The notes beneath the pieces were generated by a model that was not told where the DNA came from, did not search any database, and worked only from the letters and a program-made list of their open reading frames with translations. From the NCBI RefSeq assembly GCF_022811845.1, contig NZ_CP064266.1, positions 3,596,001 to 3,660,000 of the forward strand: a DNA stretch of 64,000 nucleotides, given 5' to 3'. The translations under genes and the position numbers were made by a program. Origin of the DNA: Bacillus pseudomycoides. Its GTDB lineage: Bacteria; Bacillota; Bacilli; Bacillales; Bacillaceae_G. Positions 32,889 to 41,468 of this stretch are shown here, piece by piece (positions within the stretch are counted from its first letter, which is position 1; every line of letters begins with the position of its first letter).

Positions 32889-33299
32889 ATGTAGCAGTTT
32901 GAACCGGGTATTCATCATATTGAATTTTGGGTAGCTAATTTAGAGGAATCCATATATTTTTACAGTAGGTTATTCGCTATCATTGGCTGGAAACCGTTGA
33001 ATAAAGTAGCATTTGGTACGGGAAAGAGTGAAATATATTTCAAGGAAGTAGATGAAAAGATTGTAAGAACACTGGGGCCAAGACATATTTGTTATCAAGC
33101 TGTTAGTAGAGCTATAGTGGATGAGGTTGCTGATCTCTTGCGAGATGTACAAGCGAAGATTATTCGCGGACCGATCGAGATGAACCATTACTCGGATGGG
33201 TATTATACGGTTGATTTTTATGATCCGAATGGGTTTGTAGTAGAAGTGGCTTATACACCTAATGTGGAATGGAAATGTGATGAGGCTAGCATGAAATAA
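32889..33299 (+). pseudogene. Glyoxalase/VOC-family protein, stop at codon 2
   Basis: GAAGAGG precedes ATG at 32889, immediately followed by TAG (32892-32894), then QFEPGIHHIEFWVANLEESI, YFYSRLFAIIGWKPLNK and on through RHICYQAVSRAIVDEVADLL to SDGYYTVDFYDPNGFVVEVA. This is a complete VOC domain with metal ligands His (GIHHIEF) and Glu (VVEVA). One base (AAG to TAG) abolishes translation from the native start. The TTG at 32997 would skip the first beta strand and its metal ligand. It is likely a recent pseudogene. Confidence 0.7.
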
Positions 33300-33326
33300 T
33301 AGAGGAAAGCATAGCTTCCCTCTATT
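33297..33326. terminator. Hairpin between convergent genes
   Basis: AATAGAGGAAAGC and GCTTCCCTCTATT around ATA form a near-perfect 13-bp stem between the VOC pseudogene and the serine hydrolase gene. The T-tract is weak on both sides. Confidence 0.6.
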
Positions 33327-33332
33327 ATAAGT

Positions 33333-34790
33333 TTAATTAATTTTCGTAAATGTAAGAGGCTGTGTACTTAACATAACTGGTACATGTAATTGGATTGTTT
33401 GGAATTGTCCTTTTGTATTCATCTCATAAGCAAGCAACACATTCATTTCAATTTGGAATAGGTTTAATGATGCATAAAACATATCGTAGTGATGGTGATG
33501 TAAGCGAGTTTTGAGCTCAGTGAACTGTAAATATAACTCGTCATTTTGCTTGTACACTTCTAATGTTCCGTAAGCAGGGTGTTCAAATGTTCCAGTGTAA
33601 TTTTCTAACGGATGAGAAGGAGTCGTCCCTTTTACTTGTTCTGGAAGTGATTGGTTTACATCTTTCATCATTTCTTTCAATTTTGCTGTATCTTCTATAG
33701 CGCGTTTATGCCAATCAATTGTTTCTAGTCCAAGAAGTTCGTCGTAGATTTGATTTGCAAGATAACTAGGAAGTAAGGTGCTTCCAGCGTTTGTTAATAT
33801 GACAAGGCCTATATTTTCTTTTGGAATAAATGAGACAAGTGCAGAAAATCCATCAATACCTCCGCTATGATGAATTACCTTATAGCCACGGTAAGCGCTA
33901 ATAAACCAACCAAGACCATAACTGTTTAATGGGGATTCAGGTGTTGATAAAAATGGCTGGTCAGGAATAGTGTTGTGTGGCGTATACATTTGTTGTAATA
34001 ATTCAGCAGATAGTAATTCGCGATCTCCTGTTTTTCCTTGATTAAGATGCAAAAGCACCCAATTTGCCATATCTTCAATTGTAGAATTGATGCATCCAGC
34101 AGCTCCTACTGTATCAATATTACGGAATGACACTTCTTGTATTTCTCCATCTTTCTCAACGTAAGGCAATGCATAATCATTCGTATTTTGTGAGTCTGTA
34201 ACAGAGAAATTCGTTTGTTCCATTTGAAGTGGCTCTAAAATATGTTCTGTTGCGTATTGTTCCCATGTCTGATTTGTAATGTTTTCTACAATATAGCTAA
34301 TTGTTGCATACATTAAGTTGTTATATAAGAAAGCTGTGCGAAAGGGAGCATCAAGTGGTAAATGCTTTATTTTTTCAACGATGTCTTTTCGCGTTAAGGA
34401 AGAATTGTACCAAAGCGCATCATGGCGGTTTACTCCGGAGCGATGGGAAGCTAAATCACGTGCTGTAATTTGTGAGCTTGCAAATACATCGGATAAAGAG
34501 AACGTAGGAATATAAGATTGAACAGGAGCATCCCAATCAAATTTTTTCTGCTCTGCTAATAAGCTTAAGGCAAGTGTACCAAATGCTTTTGTTGCAGATC
34601 CGATTGCAAAACGTGTTTGAGGTGTAACAGGCTTTTTCTTTTCTGCATCACGATAGCCAAACCCTTCTGAAGTGATGACCTTTCCATCTTTTATAACTGC
34701 GACAGCAGCCCCAGGAACGTGTAAATCTTTCATCATTTTTTCAATTGTTGTTTGTAATGAACTAATAACAGGAGTTTCAATTTTAGACAT
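33333..34790 (-). CDS. Serine hydrolase of the beta-lactamase/class C PBP family
   Basis: A 485-residue enzyme; start ATG 34790 was chosen because TTGGAGGT lies 8 bp upstream. The SxxK motif is FAIGSATKAFGTL, the Tyr-x-Asn motif FLYNNLMYATI (YNN), and the third motif VIHHSGGIDGF (HSG). A C-terminal beta-barrel-like extension follows (TGTFEHPAYGTLEVYKQN). No signal peptide is visible, so a cytoplasmic or non-classically exported esterase/peptidase is likely rather than an antibiotic-degrading lactamase. Confidence 0.88.
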   Translation of the reverse strand: MSKIETPVISSLQTTIEKMMKDLHVPGAAVAVIKDGKVITSEGFGYRDAEKKKPVTPQTRFAIGSATKAFGTLALSLLAEQKKFDWDAPVQSYIPTFSLSDVFASSQITARDLASHRSGVNRHDALWYNSSLTRKDIVEKIKHLPLDAPFRTAFLYNNLMYATISYIVENITNQTWEQYATEHILEPLQMEQTNFSVTDSQNTNDYALPYVEKDGEIQEVSFRNIDTVGAAGCINSTIEDMANWVLLHLNQGKTGDRELLSAELLQQMYTPHNTIPDQPFLSTPESPLNSYGLGWFISAYRGYKVIHHSGGIDGFSALVSFIPKENIGLVILTNAGSTLLPSYLANQIYDELLGLETIDWHKRAIEDTAKLKEMMKDVNQSLPEQVKGTTPSHPLENYTGTFEHPAYGTLEVYKQNDELYLQFTELKTRLHHHHYDMFYASLNLFQIEMNVLLAYEMNTKGQFQTIQLHVPVMLSTQPLTFTKIN

Positions 34791-35046
34791 GCTTCTAACC
34801 TCCAAATATTATTTTATACTTCCGTACTATAGTTTCTTTGGTAAGAAGTGAAATTCCTCTCGAAATATGGAAAGTTAAGAATTTTGTAAGAATCGCTGAA
34901 ATGGATATTTCGTATTAGATTTCTGTTAATACTTACTATATCGAAATATTTTTCAATAAGTCGTACTGAGAATTTTGCATGCAGAATTATTTTTTGTATG
35001 ATAAACTCCATATAGGAAATAGATGCGAAAGAAGGTTTTCTTACAT

Positions 35047-36003
35047 ATGAAACATGCTGAATATGAATACTTAAATTTGTGCCGCCATGTGATGGAGCAT
35101 GGTACAAAAAAAGAAGATCGTACAGGGACAGGGACTGTATCTGTATTTGGATATCAAATGCGCTTTGATCTTAGTAAAGGATTTCCTTTATTAACGACAA
35201 AACGTGTGCCATTCCGCTTAGTAGCTAGTGAACTTCTTTGGTTTATGAAAGGTGATACAAATATTCGTTATTTACTTCAAAATAACAATAACATTTGGAA
35301 TGAATGGGCGTTTAAAAGTTGGGTAGAAAGTGATGCATACCAAGGACCAGATATGATAGACTTTGGACTCCGTTCGCAGCAAGATGAAGAATTTAAGAAA
35401 CAATATGAAGAGCAAATGGAATTGTTTAAAAAGAATGTACTCGAAGATGATGATTTTGCAAATCAATTTGGTTATTTAGGAGACGTGTACGGGAAGCAGT
35501 GGCGTGCATGGAAAACAACAGCTGGAGAAACAATTGATCAATTAAAAGATGTAATTGACATGATTAAGAAGACACCAGATTCTCGTCGTTTACTCGTTTC
35601 TGCTTGGAATCCAGAAGATGTACCAAGCATGGCACTTCCGCCGTGTCATACGCTATTCCAATTTTACGTAGCAGATGGGAAGCTATCATGTCAGTTGTAT
35701 CAGCGTAGCGGTGATATTTTCCTTGGCATTCCATTTAATATTGCAAGTTATTCATTGTTAACACATTTAATTGCACATGAATGCGGTTTAGAAGTAGGGG
35801 AGTTTGTTCATACGATTGGAGATGCACATATTTATACAAATCATTTTGAACAAGTAGAAAAGCAATTAGCGCGTGAACCACGTCCATTCCCAACGCTAAA
35901 ATTAAACCCAGATGTAAAATCTGTGTTTGAATTTGAAATGGATGACTTAACTTTAGAGGGCTATGATCCACATCCTGCCATTAAAGCACCTGTCGCGGTG
36001 TAA
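35047..36003 (+). CDS. thyA: Thymidylate synthase
   Basis: A 318-residue enzyme; ATG 35047 follows GAAAGAAGG. It converts dUMP to dTMP with methylene-THF. Signatures are GTGTVSVFGYQMRFDL, LLTTKRVPFRLVASELLWFM, the catalytic Cys200 in ALPPCHTLFQFYV, QRSGDIFLGIPFNIASYSLL and DAHIYTNHFEQV. An approximately 50-residue insertion around residues 90-140 is characteristic of the long ThyA form. The dihydrofolate produced is recycled by dfrA, whose gene starts 20 bp downstream. Confidence 0.98.
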   Translation: MKHAEYEYLNLCRHVMEHGTKKEDRTGTGTVSVFGYQMRFDLSKGFPLLTTKRVPFRLVASELLWFMKGDTNIRYLLQNNNNIWNEWAFKSWVESDAYQGPDMIDFGLRSQQDEEFKKQYEEQMELFKKNVLEDDDFANQFGYLGDVYGKQWRAWKTTAGETIDQLKDVIDMIKKTPDSRRLLVSAWNPEDVPSMALPPCHTLFQFYVADGKLSCQLYQRSGDIFLGIPFNIASYSLLTHLIAHECGLEVGEFVHTIGDAHIYTNHFEQVEKQLAREPRPFPTLKLNPDVKSVFEFEMDDLTLEGYDPHPAIKAPVAV

Positions 36004-36023
36004 AGGAAAAAGGAGATGAAAAT

Positions 36024-36512
36024 ATGATTATTTCATTTATGGTCGCAATGGATGAAAAGAAAGTTATTGGTAAGGACAATAAGTTACCATGGCATTTACC
36101 AAGCGAATTGCAATATGTTAAGAAGACAACAATGGGTCACTCACTCATTATGGGAAGAAAAAATTATGAAGCGATCGGAAGGCCACTTCCAGGAAGACGG
36201 AATATTATCGTAACACATAATTTGAATTATCATGTAGAAGGTTGTGAAATTGCGCATTCTGTAGAAGAAGTTTTTGACCTTTGTAAAGATGAAGAAGAAA
36301 TTTTCATTTTTGGCGGAGCGCAAATTTATGAATTATTTTTACCATATGTAAACAAGCTTTATATCACAAAAATTCACCATTCATTTGGAGGGGATACTTT
36401 CTTCCCAGAAATGAATATGAAAGAGTGGAAAGAAGTTTTTGTAGAAAAAGGCGTTACGGATGAAAAGAATCCATATATATACTACTATCACATATATGAA
36501 AAACAACAATAA
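36024..36512 (+). CDS. dfrA: Dihydrofolate reductase
   Basis: A 162-residue enzyme starts at ATG with AAAGGAG 11 bp upstream. Features are FMVAMDEKKVIGKDNKLPWH LPSEL (active-site loop), TTMGHSLIMGRKNYEAIGRP LPGRRN (NADPH site) and EEIFIFGGAQIYELFLP. It reduces dihydrofolate with NADPH and is the target of trimethoprim. It forms the thyA-dfrA operon with coordinated dTMP production; a terminator follows at 36517-36553. Confidence 0.98.
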   Translation: MIISFMVAMDEKKVIGKDNKLPWHLPSELQYVKKTTMGHSLIMGRKNYEAIGRPLPGRRNIIVTHNLNYHVEGCEIAHSVEEVFDLCKDEEEIFIFGGAQIYELFLPYVNKLYITKIHHSFGGDTFFPEMNMKEWKEVFVEKGVTDEKNPYIYYYHIYEKQQ

Positions 36513-36516
36513 TTAT

Positions 36517-36553
36517 AAAAAAGATTGATGTGTATGTTCACATCAATCTTTTT
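36517..36553 (+). terminator. Terminator of thyA-dfrA
   Basis: AAAAAAGATTGATGTG (36517-36532) with CACATCAATCTTTTT (36539-36553). Confidence 0.9.
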
Positions 36554-36696
36554 ATTTGGATAACAAGATAAAACTTTATGAATGAACTTTTTTGGTGATA
36601 TAATGGTAGAGGTTGTAAGTTTTAGTAGTTTGGAAAAATTCATAAAAAAAGCTTTATATTTATTATTTCTTTACGTAGCTAAAGGAGGAGAATCGA

Positions 36697-38682
36697 TTGA
36701 AAAAACTATGGGGGTTACTTTTTCTTTGCTTCACACTCATGTTAGTAGGGTGTGGGAAAGAAGAAACGCCAGCACAAGCATTTGATACATATGCAAAAGC
36801 GTGGAATAAACAAAAATTTGCAGATATGTATGATCAGTTATCAGAAAATGCAAAAAAAACTATTTCGAAAAAAGATTTTACAGAGAAATATGAAAAGATT
36901 TATGCAGGTATTGAAGTTAAAAATCTAAAGGTAGAAACAGGAAAAGTAAAAGAGGATAAAGAAGATAAAGGTCCAGTTCCTTTTGAAGTGAGTATGGATA
37001 CAGTTGGTGGGAAAATTTCCTTTTCACACGAAGCAAAGCTTGTGAAAGAGAAAGAGGGAGACAAAGAATCTTGGAAAATAGATTGGACTCCAGATTTTAT
37101 TTTTCCAGGGATGACAAAAGACAGTAAAATACGTATGCAAACGTTTCAAGCGAAGCGTGGGGAGATATATGATCGTAATGGAAAAGGACTTGCAACGAAT
37201 GGAAGAGCAAATGAAGTTGGCATCATTCCAGGTAAACTAGGAGAGGCTGCACCACAGACAAAGGAAACAATTGGAAAGTTGCTGAATATGTCTGTAGAAG
37301 AGATAGATCAAAAGCTTGCGGCAAAATGGATTAAACCAGATTCATTTGTACCAATTGGGATTTTACAAGAAGGTGCAACGCAAAATGATTATATTTCTTT
37401 AGACGGTGTAACGACTCGACAAGTCAATGTTCGTACATATCCATTGAGAGAGGCTGCTGCTCATTTAACAGGATATATGGGGAAAGTGAATGCAGAAGAT
37501 TTAAAGGATTTACAGAAAAAAGGATATCAGGCAGATGACCCAGTTGGAAAAGCTGGTTTGGAACAAGTATTTGAAGAGAAGCTACGTGGTAAAAAAGGTG
37601 GCCGTGTCTTCATGGAGGATGCACAAGGAAAAGAGAAAAAAGAATTAGCTAAAATTGAAGCAAAAGATGGAGAAAATGTTACGTTAACAATTGATAGTAC
37701 AGTTCAGGAAAAAATCTTTAACGAAATGAAGGGAGAAGCTGGTTCAAGTGCAGCGATAAATCCGCAAACTGGTGAAACAATTGCACTTGTAAGTAGTCCT
37801 GCATATAATCCAAACGTAATAGTAAGAGGAGCATCAAAAACACAACGTGAAGCATGGAATAATGATCAAAAAAAACCAATGTCGAATCGTTTTACACAAG
37901 CATCCGCACCAGGTTCTGTATTTAAAGCAATTACAGGGGCAATCGGTCTTGAAACAAAAACAATTGATCCAAAAGAAGAATTAAAAATAGAAGGATTACA
38001 GTGGACAAAAGATTCTTCATGGGGAAATTATTATGTAACACGTGTAAAAGATGCAAATCCAATTGATTTTGATAGAGCAATGAAGTATTCAGACAACATT
38101 TATTTTGCACAACAAGCGATAAAAATTGGTAAAGATAAATTTATGAGTGAAGCAAAGAAATTTGGGTTCGATGAAAAATTACCAATTGAATATCCATTCC
38201 CGGTTTCCAAAATTGCAAAAGATGGTATTAAAAATGATATTCAAATGGCTGATACAGGGTATGGACAAGGTCAAGTGTTAATGACACCTCTTCATTTAGC
38301 ATTAACGTATGCACCAATTGTAAATGAAGGGAATATACCGTCGCCACACCTGATTAAAGATGATAAACAAGCGAAACCTTGGAAAGAAAATGTGATTTCT
38401 AAAGGAAACCAAGATATATTAAAAAATGCGTTAACAAAAGTAATTAATGATGAAGATGGCACAGGGAAAATTGTTAAGATTGATGGAATAACCCTAGCCG
38501 GAAAAACAGGAACAGCTGAATTGAAAGAATCGAAGGAAGCGGAAGGAAAAGAACTTGGATGGTTCGCTGCTTTTGATGTGAATTCACCGAATATGATTGT
38601 TACGATGATGATCGAAGATGTAAAAGGCCGAGGCGGAAGTAACGTACCCGGCGAAAAAGTTAAACATGTTTTTCAAAAGTAA
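36697..38682 (+). CDS. Class B penicillin-binding lipoprotein (PBP3/PBP2a-like transpeptidase)
   Basis: This 661-residue protein has a TTG start 7 bp after AAAGGAGGAG. It has a lipobox LVGC (Cys 19), an NTF2-like MecA_N domain (about 25-145), a dimerisation/linker domain (RGEIYDRNGKGLATNGRANE) and the transpeptidase domain. Active-site motifs are SxxK in APGSVFKAIT (Ser407), SDN in KYSDNIYFA, and KTG in LAGKTGTAEL (Lys603). This architecture is that of B. subtilis PbpC (PBP3) and staphylococcal PBP2a, enzymes with low beta-lactam affinity that crosslink peptidoglycan at the outer membrane face. Confidence 0.93.
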   Translation: MKKLWGLLFLCFTLMLVGCGKEETPAQAFDTYAKAWNKQKFADMYDQLSENAKKTISKKDFTEKYEKIYAGIEVKNLKVETGKVKEDKEDKGPVPFEVSMDTVGGKISFSHEAKLVKEKEGDKESWKIDWTPDFIFPGMTKDSKIRMQTFQAKRGEIYDRNGKGLATNGRANEVGIIPGKLGEAAPQTKETIGKLLNMSVEEIDQKLAAKWIKPDSFVPIGILQEGATQNDYISLDGVTTRQVNVRTYPLREAAAHLTGYMGKVNAEDLKDLQKKGYQADDPVGKAGLEQVFEEKLRGKKGGRVFMEDAQGKEKKELAKIEAKDGENVTLTIDSTVQEKIFNEMKGEAGSSAAINPQTGETIALVSSPAYNPNVIVRGASKTQREAWNNDQKKPMSNRFTQASAPGSVFKAITGAIGLETKTIDPKEELKIEGLQWTKDSSWGNYYVTRVKDANPIDFDRAMKYSDNIYFAQQAIKIGKDKFMSEAKKFGFDEKLPIEYPFPVSKIAKDGIKNDIQMADTGYGQGQVLMTPLHLALTYAPIVNEGNIPSPHLIKDDKQAKPWKENVISKGNQDILKNALTKVINDEDGTGKIVKIDGITLAGKTGTAELKESKEAEGKELGWFAAFDVNSPNMIVTMMIEDVKGRGGSNVPGEKVKHVFQK

Positions 38683-38690
38683 TACTCAAG

Positions 38691-38724
38691 AAAAGCTAGC
38701 TTTTTAAAAAGAGCTAGCTTTTTT
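38691..38724 (+). terminator. Terminator after the PBP gene
   Basis: AAAAGCTAGC (38691-38700) with GCTAGCTTTTTT (38713-38724). Confidence 0.85.
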
Positions 38725-38808
38725 GTAAAGATTAAATAATGAATGTGAACATTTCATGAAAAAAGACAAAAGGTTTATTTGCTTACGAAAAAAAAGTAGC
38801 TATTTTCA

Positions 38809-38854
38809 TTGACAGAAAAAGAATGTTTTCGTATTATACTTACATAAGGTAAGT
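38809..38854 (+). promoter_or_regulatory. azoR promoter with overlapping inverted repeat
   Basis: TTGACA (38809-38814), 17 bp, TATTAT (38832-38837), followed directly by ACTTAC-ATAAG-GTAAGT (38838-38854), a perfect 6-5-6 inverted repeat at the transcription start. Such placement suits a repressor. In Bacillus, azoreductase genes are controlled by quinone/diamide-sensing MarR or DUF24 repressors, so this is a candidate operator for one (inferred). Confidence 0.6.
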
Positions 38855-38914
38855 GATTTACTTTTTTATTAAAAATCTCAAATTGAAGATAATTGTTAAG
38901 GGAGAGAATTAAAA

Positions 38915-39550
38915 ATGACAAAAGTACTATTTATTACAGCAAATCCAAATTCAGTAGAAGCATCTTTCGGTATGGCAGTAGGGGAAGCGTTTATCGAAGC
39001 ATATAAAAATGAACACCCACAAGATGAAGTGGTAACAATTGATTTATTTAATACAACTGTACCAGCAATTGATGCAGAAGTATTTGCAGCTTGGGGTAAA
39101 TTTGCAGCAGGTGAAGGTTTTGAAACATTAAGCGAAAGTCAACAACAAAAAATTGCAGCTATGAACACAAACTTAGAAACATTTATGAATGCAGATCGTT
39201 ATGTATTTGTAACGCCAATGTGGAACTTCAGTTATCCACCAGTAGTAAAAGCATACTTAGATAACTTATCTATTGCAGGTAAAACATTTAAATATACTGA
39301 AAATGGCCCAGTTGGTTTACTAGAAGGTAAAAAGGCACTTCACATTCAAGCTACAGGGGGCGTATACTCTGAAGGACCATACGCAGCAATGGACTTCGGA
39401 CGCAACCATTTAAATGCAGTATTAGGATTTATGGGTGTATCTGATGTAGAATATCTTGCAGTTGAAGGAATGAATGCAAATCCTGAAAAAGCATCAGAAA
39501 TTAAAGAAGCGGCAATTGCAAATGCACGTGAATTAGCAAAACGCTTCTAA
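38915..39550 (+). CDS. azoR: FMN-dependent NADH-azoreductase
   Basis: A 211-residue flavodoxin-like protein starts at ATG with AAGGGAGAG 9 bp upstream. FMN-binding segments are VLFITANPNSVEASFGMAVG and the FVTPMWNFSYPPVVKAYLDN region; LHIQATGGVYSEGPYAAMDF is also conserved in AzoR. It reduces azo compounds and quinones by two-electron transfer, protecting against thiol and quinone stress. Codon use is strongly biased (many GCA/GTA), suggesting high expression. Ends with a terminator at 39563-39598. Confidence 0.95.
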   Translation: MTKVLFITANPNSVEASFGMAVGEAFIEAYKNEHPQDEVVTIDLFNTTVPAIDAEVFAAWGKFAAGEGFETLSESQQQKIAAMNTNLETFMNADRYVFVTPMWNFSYPPVVKAYLDNLSIAGKTFKYTENGPVGLLEGKKALHIQATGGVYSEGPYAAMDFGRNHLNAVLGFMGVSDVEYLAVEGMNANPEKASEIKEAAIANARELAKRF

Positions 39551-39562
39551 TATAGAAAACTC

Positions 39563-39598
39563 AAAAATGTCCAAACGCTTGTCGTTTGGACATTTTTT
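39563..39598 (+). terminator. Terminator of azoR
   Basis: AAAAATGTCCAAACG (39563-39577) with CGTTTGGACATTTTTT (39583-39598). Confidence 0.9.
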
Positions 39599-39661
39599 CT
39601 TCTTTTTCCTTCGTTTGTCTAGTATAATGAATGACGGAAAGATAATAGGTGGGGGTTCTAT

Positions 39662-40381
39662 ATGATTCAAACGTTTTTTAAAATCTTTTATTTAATTGTA
39701 ATTGTAATTGGTATTACACCGAGGTTATGGCGTATAAAGCGTAAAGCAAATACGATGTCGCCACAAGAAAAAGATCGCCTTGTGTATAAAACAACAAACT
39801 GGTTTGGTAAGAAAATGGTTCGTGTAGCCGGATCGACTGTACAAGTAAACGGACTTGAAAATGTGCCAAAAGATAAGCCTGTACTTGTTGTAAGTAATCA
39901 TCAAAGTGACATGGATATTCCAGTTTTACTTGGGTACTTAAATAAACCAATTGGATTTGTTTCAAAAGCAGAAATTAAGAAATTTCCGCTTGTACCAACT
40001 TGGATGGAATTGATGAATTGTGTGTTTATGGATCGTAGTGATCGTCGTCAGTCTCTTCAAGCTATTAAAGATGGAATTAACCTTTTAAAAAATGGTCATT
40101 CGATTGTAATTTTCCCAGAAGGAACGCGCAGTAAGGGCTGTGAAATGGGAGAATTTAAAGCAGGTAGTTTTCATCTTGCGGTAAAGTCTGGTGTAGCTAT
40201 TTTACCCGTAACATTAGATGGGACATATAAGATGTTTGAAGCAAATGGAAACCGTATGAAGCCTGCGCATGCAACAGTAACCATTTCCAAACCAATTACA
40301 CCTGAACAATACGCAAGTATGGATGTAAAAGAATTAACGCAGTATACGAAAGATATTATTGCAGCTCAACTACATAAGTAA
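39662..40381 (+). CDS. plsC: 1-acyl-sn-glycerol-3-phosphate acyltransferase
   Basis: A 239-residue membrane-associated enzyme starts at ATG behind GGTGGGGG. An N-terminal hydrophobic anchor (residues 3-20) is followed by acyltransferase motif I VVSNHQSDMDIPV (NHxSxxD with catalytic His/Asp), motif II FMDRSDRR, motif III IVIFPEGTRSKG and motif IV ILPVTLDGTYKM. It acylates lysophosphatidate to phosphatidate in phospholipid synthesis. Its position after thyA-dfrA corresponds to ypkP in B. subtilis, as remembered. Confidence 0.92.
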   Translation: MIQTFFKIFYLIVIVIGITPRLWRIKRKANTMSPQEKDRLVYKTTNWFGKKMVRVAGSTVQVNGLENVPKDKPVLVVSNHQSDMDIPVLLGYLNKPIGFVSKAEIKKFPLVPTWMELMNCVFMDRSDRRQSLQAIKDGINLLKNGHSIVIFPEGTRSKGCEMGEFKAGSFHLAVKSGVAILPVTLDGTYKMFEANGNRMKPAHATVTISKPITPEQYASMDVKELTQYTKDIIAAQLHK

Positions 40382-40382
40382 T

Positions 40383-40418
40383 AAAAAAGTCTCAGCTTGT
40401 TCAAGCTGAGACTTTTTT
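40383..40418. terminator. Bidirectional terminator
   Basis: AAAAAAGTCTCAGCTTG / CAAGCTGAGACTTTTTT, a 17-bp stem between plsC and the convergent trhA. Confidence 0.92.
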
Positions 40419-41073
40419 ATGCAACAGGCAGTACATAAAACAATACGCAGAAAAACATCATTGCGCTACCACCTAATACAAAAAGGTGCCAAATTGCATG
40501 GTTGAAGGGCAATTTTTCCCAAAGAAAGAATATTGCTCCTACTGAATATAAAATCCCACCAGTTAACAATAGTGAAAAACCGTGCCCAGTTAAATTTTCA
40601 TAAAGTGGTTTAATAGCAACGATAATGAGCCAGCCCATAATGATATAGCACAGTGTTGACATTTTGATAAAACGACGTACAAAGAAAATTTTGAAAATAA
40701 TCCCACCGATAGCAAGCGTCCAAATAATTGCAAGTAATGTCCAACCAAGTGGGCCGCGCAGTGTAATAAGTAAAAACGGTGTATATGTGCCCGCTATTAA
40801 TAAATAAATAGCAGAGTGATCTAAAATCGTAAATAATTTTTCTACTTTTGGATGATGGATGCTATGTAGCAATGTTGAACATAAATATAGTAGGAACATG
40901 CTTACGCCGTAAACAGTAAATCCAACAATGGCAGAAGCTGTACCGTGCTTTGAAGCATGAATAATTAATATAACAAGGGCAGGGATACTTAAAATAGCAC
41001 CGATGCCATGAGTAATCGCATTTGCAATTTCTTCTTTCACAAACATTGTCATTTGTTTCACTTTTTGTGTCAT
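40417..41073 (-). CDS. trhA: Hemolysin III family membrane protein
   Basis: A 218-residue protein; ATG 41073 is preferred because AAAGGAACCGG lies 4-14 bp upstream, while the longer frame to 41124 has no site. It has seven TM segments with the PAQR/HlyIII signatures: EEIANAITHGIGAILSIPAL (His in TM1), LHSIHHPKVEKLFTILDHSA IYLLIAGTYTPF, and PFNHAIWHLFVLGGSAMMFF, whose His residues form the metal site. TrhA is linked to membrane energetics; a hemolytic role has been claimed for B. cereus homologues. Confidence 0.92.
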   Translation of the reverse strand: MTQKVKQMTMFVKEEIANAITHGIGAILSIPALVILIIHASKHGTASAIVGFTVYGVSMFLLYLCSTLLHSIHHPKVEKLFTILDHSAIYLLIAGTYTPFLLITLRGPLGWTLLAIIWTLAIGGIIFKIFFVRRFIKMSTLCYIIMGWLIIVAIKPLYENLTGHGFSLLLTGGILYSVGAIFFLWEKLPFNHAIWHLFVLGGSAMMFFCVLFYVLPVA

Positions 41074-41265
41074 GATCCGGTTCCTTTCACATTTGATGAA
41101 ATATGTTGTAATTTCTTTTACCATATCATATACACAAGAAATAGAAAATGAAATTTGTTTAAGAGATTATATTTTCGAATTTTTTTGACAAAAGGCATTG
41201 GATACGTTGACGTTTACAAACTTTTTTGACAAAATAAAATTAAGTGAGATTAAGGGGGAAGTCAT

Positions 41266-41430
41266 ATGCCAAATATTGGGGTTCCAGGTTTGATATTAAT
41301 TTTAGTACTCGCTTTAATTATTTTTGGTCCAAAAAAGTTACCTGAAATTGGACGAGCATTTGGAGAAACATTAAAAGAGTTTAAAAAGTCTGCGAAAGGT
41401 TTGCATGATGATACGGAAGAAAAGAAATAA
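41266..41430 (+). CDS. tatA: Twin-arginine translocase subunit TatA
   Basis: A 54-residue protein starts at ATG with TAAGGGGGAAG 7 bp upstream. One N-terminal TM helix (IGVPGLILILVLALIIFGPK), the conserved FGPKKLPEIGR hinge, then an amphipathic helix (AFGETLKEFKKSAKGL) and a charged tail: the complete TatA plan. TatA oligomers form the translocation pore for folded proteins. It is followed 40-70 bp later by tatC, giving a minimal TatAC operon of the Gram-positive type. Confidence 0.95.
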   Translation: MPNIGVPGLILILVLALIIFGPKKLPEIGRAFGETLKEFKKSAKGLHDDTEEKK

Positions 41431-41468
41431 ATTTTACTAGGTTATATTGTTTCTATGGTATACAGTGA

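Noticed and set aside
32997..33299. Functional VOC protein from TTG 32997
   Set aside because: It would lack the first beta strand and a metal ligand, and no good ribosome binding site precedes this TTG.
34318..34515. Plus-strand frame inside the serine hydrolase gene
   Set aside because: Antisense shadow of a well-supported gene.
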